Below are positions 51,652-61,145 of a stretch of DNA of 64,000 bases, one piece after another (positions within the stretch are counted from its first letter, which is position 1; every line of letters begins with the position of its first letter). A program made the position numbers and the translations under genes. A model generated the notes under the pieces. The model was not told where the DNA came from. It was given only the letters and a program-made list of their open reading frames with translations, and ran no database searches. The stretch comes from Myxococcales bacterium (GTDB taxonomy: Bacteria; Myxococcota_A; Polyangia; Nannocystales; Nannocystaceae), in assembly GCA_020633295.1 (NCBI GenBank), contig JACKDW010000015.1:1-64000 (forward strand). The letters are read 5' to 3'.

Positions 51652-54600
51652 TTAGCCCGCCTTACGCGGCCGACGATTGCGCGAACGACGCGAGCGCGCG
51701 CGCGCGTCGTTATTGAGCTCCGGCAGCGAGATCTCACCCGTCTGCACCAGCTGCGTGGACCCCGTCCCGAACAGCTTCTCGAGCTCGTGCAGCAGCTTGT
51801 CGTCGGGCGCGACGCGGAAGCTGTCGCCGAACACGATGCGGGTCGCGAAGCGATCGCGCTTCGTCACCCGCAGCTCGAGCGGGCACGTGCCGCTGAAGTG
51901 CGCGACGAGCAGCTTGAGCTTGTCGTGTCGCGACTGCGAGAGCTGCTCGAGCTCGACGGCGAGCAGCAGCTTCGACGTCGACTCCGCGCGCACGGCCTTC
52001 AGCGTCAACACGCTGTCGACCAGCAGCTTCGTGCGCGCGACCTCCCCCTCCTCGTTCGTCTCGACCTCGACGCAGCCCGTCACGAGCACCGGGTCATCGC
52101 CGATCTTCTGCAGGCGATCGCCGAAGGTCTCGCCGCGCTCCTCGTCGTCGACGCGCGCGTAGGACTTGGGGAACACGATGCCCTCGACGCGGCCGAACTG
52201 ATCCTCGACCTGGAAGAAGCACATCGGCCCCTTGCCGCTCTTCGTCTGGATCTCCTTGAACTCGCAGATGACCCCGGCGATGCGCACGTCGGTGTTGTCG
52301 TGCTTGATCGAGAGCTCGCCGGTGCGGCAGGTCGCGTGCCGCTCGATGTCCTGCTGGAAGCGATCGAGCGGGTGCCCCGTCAGGTAGAAGCCCAGCGCCT
52401 CGCGCTCGTGCAGCAGCTTCTGCCGCGGATCCCACTCCTCGACCTCCGGGTAGCGCTCGACGTACTCGGCCGTGGGCGTGCCCAGGACCGCGAACAGCGA
52501 GTTCTGCCCGGACTCGCGATCGCGCTGCGCCGACTGGCCTTGCTCGACCGCCGACTCGATCGCCGCCATCACGCCGGCGCGGTGCTGCTCCTCGCAGACG
52601 CCGTCGAACGCGCCCGCGTAGGTCAGCCCCTCGAGCGTGCGCTTGTTGACGCGCTTGAGGTCGACGCGCCGGCACAGGTCGAAGATGTTCTTGAACGCGC
52701 CGTCCTGCTCGCGCGCGGCGAGGATCGAGTCCACCGCGGTCTCGCCGACGTTGCGCACGGCCCCGAGCCCGAACCGGATCAGCTCCTCGACGTCGCGGCC
52801 GGCGGCGTCGGTCGGCACGCGGCGGCGCTGCTTCGTCAGCTCCTCGACCTGCTCCGGCGTCAGCGGCCGGCGCACCACCGAGAAGTCGCGGCCGGACTCG
52901 TTGACGTCGGGCTGCAGCACCGTGATGTCCATGGCGCGCGCCTCGGCGATGAACTTCACGACGTTGTCGTTGTTGTGCTTATCGCAGGTCATCAGCGCGG
53001 CCATGAAGGCCACCGGGTAGTGATGCTTGAGGTAGCCGGTGTGATAGGTGATCAGCCCGTACGCGGCCGAGTGCGACTTGTTGAAGCCGTACCCGGCGAA
53101 CTTGTCGATCAAGTCGAAGATCTCGTTGGCCTTCTCGCTCGAGATGTTCGTGACCTCCGCGCAGCCGTCGACGAACAGCTTGCGCTGCCGCTCCATCTCC
53201 GACGCCTTCTTCTTGCCCATCGCGCGGCGCATCAGGTCGGCGCCGCCGAGCGTGAAGCCGGCGAGGATCTGCGCGGCCTGCATGACCTGCTCCTGGTAGA
53301 CGAACACGCCGTACGTCTCCTTGAGCACGTCCTCGAGCAGCGGGTGCGGGTACTCGACCTCGCGCCGCCCGTGCTTGCACTCGATGAACTGATCGACCAT
53401 GCCGCCCTCGAGCGGGCCCGGGCGGTAGAGCGCGACGGCGGCGATGATGTCCTCGAAGCGGTCGGGCTTGAGCTTCTTGAGCAGCTCCTTGAAGCCGCTG
53501 GACTCGAGCTGGAACACGCCGGTGGTCTCGCCGCGCGAGATCATCTCGTAGACGCCGGCGTCGTCCATCGCGACCGACGCGAGCACGAGCGGGTCGTCCT
53601 TGGAGCGCCCCTCGTTGACGAGATCGACGGCGGTCTTGAGCACCGTCAGCGTCTTGAGCCCGAGGAAGTCGAACTTGACCAGCCCCGCGCGCTCGACGTC
53701 GTTCATCGTGTACTGCGTGACGATCTGCCCGTCGTTCTGGAAGCACGGCACGTGCTCCCACAGCTCGCGGTTGCCGATCACGACGCCGGCCGCGTGCATG
53801 CCCGCGTGGCGGTACAGGCCCTCGAGCTTCATGCCGACGTCGAGCACGTCGCGCACGCGATCGTCCTCCTGCGCGCGCCGGCGCAGCTTGTAGGACGCCT
53901 CCGCGATCTCGATCTTGTCGCGCAGCTTGCCCGCCTTGGCCGGGTTCTGCTTGGCCGCTTTCTTGAGCGGCTCTGGATCGGCCATCGCCAGCGACAGCGA
54001 GACCTTCGGGCCCTCGGGGACCATCTTCGCCAGCTCGTTGGCCTCGGCGACCGAGACGCCCTTCACGCGGCACACGTCGCGCACGAGGCCGCGGGCCTTG
54101 AGGCTGTGGAAGGTCGCGATCTGCCCGACGCGATCCGAGCCGTAGCGACCGGTGACGTAGTCGATCACCTGGCCGCGGCGGTCCATGCAGAAGTCGATGT
54201 CGAAGTCGGGCATGCTGACGCGCTCCGGGTTGAGGAAGCGCTCGAACAGCAGGTTGTACTGGATCGGGTCGAGGTCGGTGATCCGCAGCGAGTACGCGAC
54301 GAGGCTGCCCGCGCCCGATCCGCGCCCGGGGCCGACGGGCACGTCGATCTTCTTCGCGTGGCGGATGAAGTCCCAGACGATCAGGAAGTAGCCCGGGAAC
54401 TTCATGCTGATGATGATCTTCAGCTCGTGCTCCACGCGCGCGCGGTACAGATCCTCGTCGGGCTTCAGGCCGAGCGCGCGCAGCTCCGCGAGCCGCTCCT
54501 CGAGGCCCACGAGCACCACCCGGCGCAGGTAGCTCGGGAGGTCGTCGTCGACGCCCTCGGGCAGCTCAAAGTCGGGCAGCTCCGGCGAGCCCAGGTGCAG

Positions 54601-55521
54601 CTCGACCTCGCAGAGCCTGGCGATCCGGCAGGCGTTGTCGAACGCGCCGGGGAAGCGGCGGAAGCTCGGCTCCATCTCGGCCGCGGTCTTGATGAACAGC
54701 GCGTCCGTGCCCCGGCGCATGCGCTTCGGGTCGTCGAGCGTGCGCCCCTGCCCCATGCAGGTCAGGACCTCGTGCGCGTGCGCCTCGTCGCGGTTGATGT
54801 AGTGGCAGTTGTTGGTCGCCACCAGCGGGATCTCGAGATCGGCGCCCAGCTGCGCGAGCGCGTCGTTGACCCGCTCCTGCTCCTCGCGGCCGGTCTGCTG
54901 CAGCTCGAGGAAGAACATGCCCGGTTCGAAGATCTCGCGGTAGTCGAGCGCGGCCGCGCGCGCGCCGTCCATGTCGCCCGCGAGCACGAGCTTGGATACA
55001 TGTCCTCCAAGACATCCCGAGAGCCCGATGAGACCCTCGCGGTGCTCTCGCAGGACCGCGCGATCGATGCGCGGGTGGTAGTAGAAGCCGCGCAGGTGGC
55101 CGAACGAGACGAGGCGCTGGAGGTTGCGGTAGCCGACCTCGTTGCGCGCGAGCAGCACCTGGTGGTAGCTGCGGCGCTCCTTCGCGGTCATGTCGCCGGC
55201 GGCGACGTAGACCTCGCTGCCGAAGATCGGCTTGATCCCGTGGGCCTTGGCCTCCTGGTAGAACTGGACCGCGCCGAACATGTTGCCGTGGTCGGTGATC
55301 GCGACCGAGCTCATGCCGCGCTCCTTGACGGTCTTGCACAGGTCCTTGACCCGGATCGCGCCGTCGAGGAGCGAGTACTGGGTGTGCAGGTGCAGGTGCG
55401 CGAAGTCGTCGTGCGGGGCGCCGCCCGTCGCGGCGTCGTCGCTCGCCGACGCCTCGACCGCGTCGCCCGCGTCGCTCACGTCACTCGTCCCGTCCTGCGC
55501 GCCCGTGGTCCCGTCTGCCAT
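51652..55521 (-). CDS. dnaE: DNA polymerase III alpha subunit
   Basis: Predicted 1,289 residues, somewhat longer than E. coli DnaE because of an N-terminal extension of about 37 acidic residues. PHP domain (HLHLHTQYSLLDG, AITDHGNMFGA), palm with PDFDIDF, fingers and thumb, helix-hairpin-helix and OB fold (RIAGVICEFKEIQTKSG). A clamp-binding-like QNSLFAVLG sits near residue 950. The first PHP histidines are all present, unlike some enterobacterial versions, so a metal-dependent PHP activity is possible, but this needs structural alignment. It is the main replicative polymerase. It is convergent with the TPR-zincin gene and followed by nothing co-directional nearby. Confidence 0.96.
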   Translation of the reverse strand: MADGTTGAQDGTSDVSDAGDAVEASASDDAATGGAPHDDFAHLHLHTQYSLLDGAIRVKDLCKTVKERGMSSVAITDHGNMFGAVQFYQEAKAHGIKPIFGSEVYVAAGDMTAKERRSYHQVLLARNEVGYRNLQRLVSFGHLRGFYYHPRIDRAVLREHREGLIGLSGCLGGHVSKLVLAGDMDGARAAALDYREIFEPGMFFLELQQTGREEQERVNDALAQLGADLEIPLVATNNCHYINRDEAHAHEVLTCMGQGRTLDDPKRMRRGTDALFIKTAAEMEPSFRRFPGAFDNACRIARLCEVELHLGSPELPDFELPEGVDDDLPSYLRRVVLVGLEERLAELRALGLKPDEDLYRARVEHELKIIISMKFPGYFLIVWDFIRHAKKIDVPVGPGRGSGAGSLVAYSLRITDLDPIQYNLLFERFLNPERVSMPDFDIDFCMDRRGQVIDYVTGRYGSDRVGQIATFHSLKARGLVRDVCRVKGVSVAEANELAKMVPEGPKVSLSLAMADPEPLKKAAKQNPAKAGKLRDKIEIAEASYKLRRRAQEDDRVRDVLDVGMKLEGLYRHAGMHAAGVVIGNRELWEHVPCFQNDGQIVTQYTMNDVERAGLVKFDFLGLKTLTVLKTAVDLVNEGRSKDDPLVLASVAMDDAGVYEMISRGETTGVFQLESSGFKELLKKLKPDRFEDIIAAVALYRPGPLEGGMVDQFIECKHGRREVEYPHPLLEDVLKETYGVFVYQEQVMQAAQILAGFTLGGADLMRRAMGKKKASEMERQRKLFVDGCAEVTNISSEKANEIFDLIDKFAGYGFNKSHSAAYGLITYHTGYLKHHYPVAFMAALMTCDKHNNDNVVKFIAEARAMDITVLQPDVNESGRDFSVVRRPLTPEQVEELTKQRRRVPTDAAGRDVEELIRFGLGAVRNVGETAVDSILAAREQDGAFKNIFDLCRRVDLKRVNKRTLEGLTYAGAFDGVCEEQHRAGVMAAIESAVEQGQSAQRDRESGQNSLFAVLGTPTAEYVERYPEVEEWDPRQKLLHEREALGFYLTGHPLDRFQQDIERHATCRTGELSIKHDNTDVRIAGVICEFKEIQTKSGKGPMCFFQVEDQFGRVEGIVFPKSYARVDDEERGETFGDRLQKIGDDPVLVTGCVEVETNEEGEVARTKLLVDSVLTLKAVRAESTSKLLLAVELEQLSQSRHDKLKLLVAHFSGTCPLELRVTKRDRFATRIVFGDSFRVAPDDKLLHELEKLFGTGSTQLVQTGEISLPELNNDARARSRRSRNRRPRKAG

Positions 55522-55607
55522 GGCGGGCGCAGACTACTACGAGCGAGTCTGCGCCGGGCGCGGGCGACGTCCGCGCGACGGTGGCGGACGCGCTCCGAAC
55601 GTCGGTC

Positions 55608-56744
55608 CTACTTCGGCCCTGCGTCGACTTTCGAGACTCGCTTCTTCACGTGCTCGAGCACACGGCGCGCGCCGCCGCCGCCGTCGTCCTCGCGCGGCGG
55701 CGCGGACCCGAGGAGGATCGCGATCCACTTCAGGTCCTCGACCTGCTCGAACACGATCTTGATCACCATGGTCAGCGGGACCGAGAGCAGCATGCCGACC
55801 GGCCCCCAGATCCACTCCCAGATGATCAACGAGGCGAACACGACCAGCGGGGAGAGCCCGAGGCTGTCGCCCATCACCTTGGGCTCGACCATGTTGCCCC
55901 AGAAGGTGTTGATGACGATGTAGCCGAGGCCCAGGATCGCCATGCTCGTCGGCCCGTCCATCACGAGCGCGACGAGGCACGCCGGGATCGCGGCGATGAT
56001 CGAGCCGATCATCGGGATGAAGTTGAGAAAGAACGCGACCACGCCCCACAGCAGCGGGAAGTCGACGCCCATGATGCTGCACCAGGCGACCACCGTGAGC
56101 CCGGTCAGCAGCGAGATGATCGTCTTGAGCCACAGGTAGCGCTGAATCTCGTGGGCGATCGTGCCAACCTGCGAGAGCACGGAGTCAGGGTCGCTGAAGC
56201 CCGCCCGCAGCTTGCGCGGGAAGCCCGAGACCTCCAGCAGCGCGAACACCAGGGTCAAGACGACCATCGTCGTGTTCGTGAGCGCGGTCAGCAGGCCGTT
56301 GAGCGTGCTCCCAAGGACATCCAGCACCTGCCCCGGCTCGATGCCGCGGAGCACGTCGTCGATCGAGACCTCGACGCCCAGGCCCTTGAGCCACTCGACG
56401 CCCGTCTCGGCCTGCTCGAGCAGGCGCTGGCGATAGATCGGCACGGCCTTGCGGAACTGCCGGACCGTGGTCCCGAGCAGGACGCTGAAGCCCATCAGCA
56501 GCGTGAGCACGGCGACCACGACGACCGAGACCGCGGCCCACGCCGGCCAGCGGCGGCGCTCGAGCGCGAGCACCGGCGGCGCGCTGAGGAACGTCAAGAA
56601 CAGCGCGACGAGGAACGGCAGGACGAGATCGCCGGAGTTCTTGAGGCCGGCGATGACGATGACCAACGCGGCGAGGCTGACGAGCGGTCCGGACCGCTTC
56701 TTGGGGCGCGCGAACACCCCCGAGAGCTCGCTCTTGCCGCTCAC
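55608..56744 (-). CDS. AI-2E family membrane protein, second paralogue
   Basis: Predicted 378 residues from GTG 56744. The longer open frame to GTG 56834 encodes only a Arg-rich stretch that looks non-coding. Eight or so membrane helices (LVSLAALVIVIAGL, FLVALFLTFLSAPPVLAL, WAAVSVVVVAVLTLLMGF, ...) and the family motif NTFWGNMVEPKVMGDSLGLS match AI-2E/PerM-type transporters. The cytoplasmic tail is acidic and Arg-rich. It lacks the large periplasmic insertion of the paralogue at 31.9 kb. Substrate is not known. TATACT 10 nt upstream of the start resembles a -10 box but no -35 is clear. Confidence 0.87.
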   Translation of the reverse strand: MSGKSELSGVFARPKKRSGPLVSLAALVIVIAGLKNSGDLVLPFLVALFLTFLSAPPVLALERRRWPAWAAVSVVVVAVLTLLMGFSVLLGTTVRQFRKAVPIYRQRLLEQAETGVEWLKGLGVEVSIDDVLRGIEPGQVLDVLGSTLNGLLTALTNTTMVVLTLVFALLEVSGFPRKLRAGFSDPDSVLSQVGTIAHEIQRYLWLKTIISLLTGLTVVAWCSIMGVDFPLLWGVVAFFLNFIPMIGSIIAAIPACLVALVMDGPTSMAILGLGYIVINTFWGNMVEPKVMGDSLGLSPLVVFASLIIWEWIWGPVGMLLSVPLTMVIKIVFEQVEDLKWIAILLGSAPPREDDGGGGARRVLEHVKKRVSKVDAGPK

Positions 56745-57016
56745 GCGCGCAGTATACAGGTCGAGACCCGCGCATTCGTGGGATTCCGCATGCCGCCGCC
56801 GGCGCGCGCGAGGACGCTGGTCTACCGGCTCCACGCGCGTTCTGCTAGCGTCCGCCCGCGAGCGCGCCCGCCCGCGCGACCCGCGTGCTACGCCCCGCAG
56901 CCGGGCGAATCGGCACCTGCTCGCAACGACAGCTGAAGCCGGCGCGCGCGCCCGGCCAGGCCCCGCGAGACGCCCTCACACGACGTTTGAAACGACCTTT
57001 GGAGACGAATTCCGAT

Positions 57017-57436
57017 ATGCAACGCACCTTCGCCATCATCAAGCCCGATGCCTACGCCGCCGGTCACCAGGGCGCGATCCTCTCGCGCATCCAGCAGGAG
57101 GGCCTGCGGATCGTCGCCGCCAAGAGCCTGCGCCTGAGCACCCAGCAGGCCCAGGGGTTCTACGCGGTCCACAAGGAGCGCCCGTTCTTCGGCGATCTGG
57201 TCACGTTCATGACCGAGGGCCCCGTGCTCGCGCTCGTGCTCGAGGGCGAGAACGCGATCAAGCGCTGGCGCGACATCATGGGCCCGACCAACGCCTCGGC
57301 GGCGCCGAAGACCACGCTCCGCGGGCAGTTCGGCACCAACATCGAGCGCAACGCCACCCACGGCTCCGACGCGCCCGAGACCGCCGCCTACGAGATCGGC
57401 TTCTTCTTCAGCGGCCTCGAGCTCGCCGGCCTCTGA
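57017..57436 (+). CDS. ndk: Nucleoside diphosphate kinase
   Basis: Predicted 139 residues starting MQRTFAIIKPDAYAAGH. The active-site motif NATHGSD with the phosphorylated His is present, and the length matches. It transfers the gamma phosphate of ATP to other nucleoside diphosphates. GGAG is about 12 nt before the ATG. The gene is preceded by a 272-nt gap and followed by rlmN after 51 nt, with which it may be co-transcribed. The extended upstream frame does not look coding. Confidence 0.97.
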   Translation: MQRTFAIIKPDAYAAGHQGAILSRIQQEGLRIVAAKSLRLSTQQAQGFYAVHKERPFFGDLVTFMTEGPVLALVLEGENAIKRWRDIMGPTNASAAPKTTLRGQFGTNIERNATHGSDAPETAAYEIGFFFSGLELAGL

Positions 57437-57487
57437 CGCGCCCGCGTCTCCCGGCCCGCCGCGAGACGCCCGCGAACGCGAGCACCC

Positions 57488-58642
57488 GTGACGAGCACGA
57501 TCGTCGCCATCCGCGGCCCCGCGCGCCCCCTGCCCAAGGGTGACGCGCGGGGTCGCGTCAATCTTCGCGGCATGAGCCGCGACGAGCTCGGCGCGTGGCT
57601 GCAGCGCGAGCTCGAGATGAAGCGCTTCCGCGGCGACCAGGTGTTCGCCTGGCTGCACGCGCGCCGGGTCGCCGACGTCGAGGCGATGACCGACGTGTCG
57701 GCGCGTGACCGCGCGCGCATCGACGCGCTCGGGTCGCTCGAGCGCCTATCCGTCGACGCGATCGCGCGCGCCGCCGACGGCACGCGCAAGCTCAAGCTGC
57801 GCACCGCCGACGGCCAGGCGATCGAGAGCGTGCTGATCCCCAACGACGACCGCGGGCTCACGCTGTGCGTCTCGTCCCAGGCCGGCTGCTGCCTGACCTG
57901 CGCGTTCTGTGCGACCGCGAGCCTGGGGTTTCGCCGCAACCTCGCCACGTGGGAGATCGTCGACCAGGTCTACCAGGCCCAGGATCTCTTGGAGCAGGAG
58001 GCCAGCGCGGAGGGCGAGGAGTGGCCGCGCCGCGTCACCAACCTCGTGTTCATGGGCATGGGCGAGCCGCTCGCGAATTACAACCAGGTCCGGCGCGCGG
58101 TCGAGATCCTGACCCACGATCGCGGCGCCGCGATCGCGGGTCGCCGGATCACGATCTCGAGCGCCGGCCTCGTCCCCGCCATCGAGCGCTTCGGTCGCGA
58201 GGGCCTCGGCCACGAGGTCGGCCTGGCGATCAGCCTCAACGCGACGACCGACGAGGTGCGCGACCGCATCATGCCGATCAACACGCGCTGGAAGATCGCC
58301 GAGCTGCTCGCCGCCGTCGATCGCGTGCCGCTCAAGCGACGGCGCCGCGTGACCTTCGAGTACGTGCTGCTCGCCGACGTCAATGACAGCGACGACGACG
58401 TGCGCCGGCTCGCGCAGCTCGTCGGCCGCATGCGCTGCCAGATCAACGTCATCCCGTTCAACCCGCACCCGCACGCGCCGTTTCGCCGGCCGTCGCAGCG
58501 CCGCATCGACCGCTTCATGGCGCTGTGCCGCGAGCGCGGGCTTCGGACCTTCATCCGCACGCCGCGGGGCGACGACATCGCGGCGGCCTGCGGTCAGCTC
58601 GCGCTCGAGGGCCCGACCGCCGACGCGGGCCGGCCGTCGTGA
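57488..58642 (+). CDS. rlmN: Dual-specificity 23S rRNA/tRNA adenine C2 methyltransferase RlmN
   Basis: Predicted 384 residues from GTG 57488. The radical SAM cluster motif is in CCLTCAFCATA (CxxxCxxC). The N-terminal RNA-binding accessory domain is present (GMSRDELGAWL, FRGDQVFAWLHA). A C-terminal cysteine (AAACGQL) corresponds to the catalytic Cys that carries the methyl group. FMGMGEPL is the second hallmark. It methylates A2503 of 23S rRNA and A37 of some tRNAs. Convergent with the sigma factor gene 16 nt away. Confidence 0.96.
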   Translation: MTSTIVAIRGPARPLPKGDARGRVNLRGMSRDELGAWLQRELEMKRFRGDQVFAWLHARRVADVEAMTDVSARDRARIDALGSLERLSVDAIARAADGTRKLKLRTADGQAIESVLIPNDDRGLTLCVSSQAGCCLTCAFCATASLGFRRNLATWEIVDQVYQAQDLLEQEASAEGEEWPRRVTNLVFMGMGEPLANYNQVRRAVEILTHDRGAAIAGRRITISSAGLVPAIERFGREGLGHEVGLAISLNATTDEVRDRIMPINTRWKIAELLAAVDRVPLKRRRRVTFEYVLLADVNDSDDDVRRLAQLVGRMRCQINVIPFNPHPHAPFRRPSQRRIDRFMALCRERGLRTFIRTPRGDDIAAACGQLALEGPTADAGRPS

Positions 58643-58658
58643 CCGCGCCGCCGCGTGA

Positions 58659-59345
58659 TCAACACGAGCGCTCGCCGTCGCAGCCTGAACAGCTCGAGCG
58701 CGCCTTGAAGTCGTAAACGCGCCCGCGGCGATCGAGCTCGACGTCGCAGCAGCGCTCGAGCGCGCGACGCAGCAGCGCGCGCCCGCGCTGGACCCGGGAC
58801 TTCAGCCCCGAGTGCGAGAGCCCGAGCCGCTCGGCCGCCTCGCGCTGCGAGAGCCCTTCGAAGTCGACGAGCTCGATGGCCTCGCGGTAGCGCGGGGGCA
58901 ATTCCCGCACGACCGCGCCGAGCCACTGGGCCAGGCGCGCGTGCTGCTCCCGCGCCTCGTGGGACTCGGGGTCGAGCGCGGGCTGCTTGCCGAGCGCCAG
59001 CTCGCCGCGCGCCTGCGCCACGGGATCGACCGCCTCGTCGCCCACGGTCCGCGCCGCCGCGCGCCCGCTCCCACGCCGGTAGTGATCGGCGACGACGTTG
59101 CGCGCGATTCGAAACACCCAGCCGGCCACGCGCTCGTCGTCGCGCAGCTGCAGCGCGCGCCCGTGCACGCGCAGCAGCACCTCCTGCAGGAGGTCGTCGG
59201 CCGTCGCCTCGTCGGCCACGCGGCGACGCAGGAACGCCCGCAGCTCGCCCGTGAACGCCCGCGCGATCGGGGCCGAGATGGCCGCCGCCTCGAGCGCGTC
59301 GGTGAGCGGCTCCTGCTCCGTGACCTCCATGCGTACGCCGTCCAT
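58659..59345 (-). CDS. SigZ-like ECF-type sigma factor with Cys-rich tail
   Basis: Predicted 228 residues starting MDGVRMEVTEQEPL. Region 2 (FLRRRVADEATADDLLQEVLLR, shown as EATADDLLQEVLLR) and region 4 (LPPRYREAIELVDFEGLSQREAAERLG) are clear. The C-terminal 35 residues carry CCDVELDRRGRVYDF and a CSGC motif ending in Cys, as in SigZ-like proteins, which could bind metal or metalloid. Its ATG shares a base with the stop of the ArsI/CadI-like gene (TAATG), so sigma factor and that protein are made together. No anti-sigma gene lies beside it. The tail may itself be the sensor. This is inference. Confidence 0.88.
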   Translation of the reverse strand: MDGVRMEVTEQEPLTDALEAAAISAPIARAFTGELRAFLRRRVADEATADDLLQEVLLRVHGRALQLRDDERVAGWVFRIARNVVADHYRRGSGRAAARTVGDEAVDPVAQARGELALGKQPALDPESHEAREQHARLAQWLGAVVRELPPRYREAIELVDFEGLSQREAAERLGLSHSGLKSRVQRGRALLRRALERCCDVELDRRGRVYDFKARSSCSGCDGERSC

Positions 59346-59929
59346 TACGCGCAGCAGCTCGGCGCGCAGCAGGGTGAGTCGCCGTCGGCGTCGGGCTGCT
59401 CGTCCGCGCGCGCGTCCGCCGGGATCCGCTCATAACGCGGCGCGTCGGCGTCGGTGACCACGAAGATCTCCCAGCGGTGCCCGTCGGGATCCTCGACCCA
59501 GATCTTGTCCTGCACGGCGTAGCAGCAGCTCACCTGCTCCTCCGAGATGGTCTCGAGGCCAGCCTCCTCGAGGCGCGCCTTGGCGTCGGCGACGGCGCGC
59601 GTCGACTTGACCTGGATCCCGAAGTGGCGCGGGCCGGTGTGCTCGCGCAGCGCCTCGACGAGCGCCGCCGGGGCCTGGTTGAGCGTGAAGTTCACGGGCG
59701 GCTCGGCGACCTCGAACTTGGCGTAGCCGTCGCGGCGCTTGGTCGGCTCCTGGGCGAACAGGTGGCGATAGAACGCGGCCGAGCGCTCGACGTCGCCCAC
59801 CGCGATCGCCACGTGCACGCGGCTCACGGTCGCGAACGAGACCGCGGAGTTCAGGGTCGGGTCGTCGGCCTCGCGGTGGATCGGCGCGCAGCAGCTCGAC
59901 GCAGGCTTGATTCGCGTGGGTGTGTCCAT
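59345..59929 (-). CDS. ArsI/CadI-like VOC-family protein
   Basis: Predicted 194 residues, ATG 59929 with ACAGGAGAA about 8 nt upstream. The VOC (glyoxalase/dioxygenase) fold has HVAIAVGDVERSAAFYRHLF with the metal ligand His, and EEQVSCCYAVQDKIWVEDPDG, with the vicinal Cys pair that binds trivalent arsenic in ArsI. CadI proteins have the same pattern. N-terminal SSCCAPIH and C-terminal SPCCAPSCCA add further cysteine pairs. ArsI breaks the C-As bond of methylarsenite. CadI is induced by cadmium. Which fits here is unknown. The downstream coupled sigma factor suggests stress-induced control. Confidence 0.88.
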   Translation of the reverse strand: MDTPTRIKPASSCCAPIHREADDPTLNSAVSFATVSRVHVAIAVGDVERSAAFYRHLFAQEPTKRRDGYAKFEVAEPPVNFTLNQAPAALVEALREHTGPRHFGIQVKSTRAVADAKARLEEAGLETISEEQVSCCYAVQDKIWVEDPDGHRWEIFVVTDADAPRYERIPADARADEQPDADGDSPCCAPSCCA

Positions 59930-60007
59930 GGTTGCTTCTCCTGTGTCTCCCCAGACGCCGAGCGCCCGCGATCGGACGCAGGTTTTTTTAGCTCGCTCCC
60001 ACGCGCG

Positions 60008-60040
60008 CCGCGGGGCCGACCGTGACGGCCGGCCCCGCGG
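60008..60040 (-). terminator. Terminator-like hairpin after the AgmX-like gene
   Basis: Arms CCGCGGGGCCG (60008-60018) and CGGCCCCGCGG (60030-60040) are complementary over 11 nt. It lies about 25 nt beyond the stop at 60066. A run of A on the minus strand follows, not T, so strength is uncertain. Confidence 0.55.
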
Positions 60041-60065
60041 CTCGGGGGCTCCGCGCTCAGGAGGC

Positions 60066-61145
60066 TCAGAAGCGAACGGTGACCAGCGTGCCCTGCTGCG
60101 GCGACAGCGTGCGCTCGAAGCTGGAGTCGGCGAGCACGCGGGCGACGCACTTCCCGAGCGAGGTGCCGGCCGCGGCCCCGAGGACGCTGGTCTTCGTCAC
60201 CCGGCCGGTCGCCCCGGCGATCGAGAGCTTGACCTGGACCTTCTCGCCCGCGCTGGCCAGCTCCGCGCACTGATCACGGGCGGCGTCGCGCGTCGCGTTC
60301 GTGCCGGCCTTGAGCTGCGAGAGGCTGAGCTTGCTCGGGAGCTCAGGGCCGCTCGGCGCGCTCGGCTCCTTGGCCTTCTTCGGCGTGTTGTCCATGCAGG
60401 ACTTCGGGTTGAGGAGACACTCGACCGACATCTCGCGCGGCAGCTCCTCCTGCTTCTTCGCCGGCTTCGCCGCGGGCTCCGGCTCCGGCTCCGGCGCCGG
60501 CTTCGCCTTGGGCTTCGCGGCCTTCTTGCTCGTCGAGCGCTTGGCCTTGGACTTGCTGCTCGCGCGCTTCGGCGCGGCGGTCAGCGCGGCGGTCTCCTCG
60601 TCGTCGAGGATCCGGTCGTCGTCGTCGTCCGTGGCCAGCTCGTCGGCGGGCTCGTCGGCGGCCTCCGCCTCGTCGTCGTCCGTCTGCGGCGTCGGCTCGG
60701 ACTCGAGCTCCATGAGCATCGGCGCGGCGACCGGGACCGAGCGCGGCTGCTGCGGCGCGGGCATCCCGTGGTACGCGATACCGAACAGGCCGGTGACGAT
60801 GGCGACCGAGACGGCCGCGATGGCGCCCTGGAGCAGACCGCGGCTCACGTGGCTGGTGGGCGCGTCGTCGCGGAGGACGGGGCGGATCATCGCCGAAGCG
60901 GCCGACAGCTCGCCGAGGCCCGCATTGGCCTCGAACTGGCTGGCGCTGGCCGCGTCACGGTCACGCTCCGCGGTGTAGTCGCCCACGGCGATGTACCCGG
61001 AACTCTCGCTGGCCCCGCGGAGGGCGCCAGCTGCGGCGGGGGCCATCGCCCCCGCGTCGACGCGGAACAGCGCGGAGTCCTCGCTACGAGCGCCGAAGAA
61101 CACGGGAGCGGTGCTGGTTCCGGTGGTCTGGTCGTTGCGGTTCAT
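60066..61145 (-). CDS. Single-pass membrane protein with TonB/AgmX-like C-terminal domain
   Basis: Predicted 359 residues from ATG 61145, with AGGAAAGGAA about 7 nt upstream. A soluble N-terminal part of about 100 residues, one membrane helix (LLQGAIAAVSVAIVTGLFGIAY), a long Glu/Asp-rich then Lys/Ala-rich linker (SKSKAKRSTSKKAAKPKAK in short form AKRSTSKKAAKPK) with an EPEPEP spacer, and a C-terminal domain (VQVKLSIAGATGRVTKTSVLG, SLGKCVARVLADSSFERTLS). This matches the AgmX/PglI C-terminal domain of myxobacterial proteins. TonB-like periplasmic bridging is inferred. Not an ExbBD neighbour, so its energy source is unclear. Confidence 0.85.
   Translation of the reverse strand: MNRNDQTTGTSTAPVFFGARSEDSALFRVDAGAMAPAAAGALRGASESSGYIAVGDYTAERDRDAASASQFEANAGLGELSAASAMIRPVLRDDAPTSHVSRGLLQGAIAAVSVAIVTGLFGIAYHGMPAPQQPRSVPVAAPMLMELESEPTPQTDDDEAEAADEPADELATDDDDDRILDDEETAALTAAPKRASSKSKAKRSTSKKAAKPKAKPAPEPEPEPAAKPAKKQEELPREMSVECLLNPKSCMDNTPKKAKEPSAPSGPELPSKLSLSQLKAGTNATRDAARDQCAELASAGEKVQVKLSIAGATGRVTKTSVLGAAAGTSLGKCVARVLADSSFERTLSPQQGTLVTVRF

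Noticed and set aside
51787..55923. A 1,378-residue plus-strand open frame opposite dnaE
   Set aside because: Antisense to a confirmed polymerase gene, with no coding features of its own.
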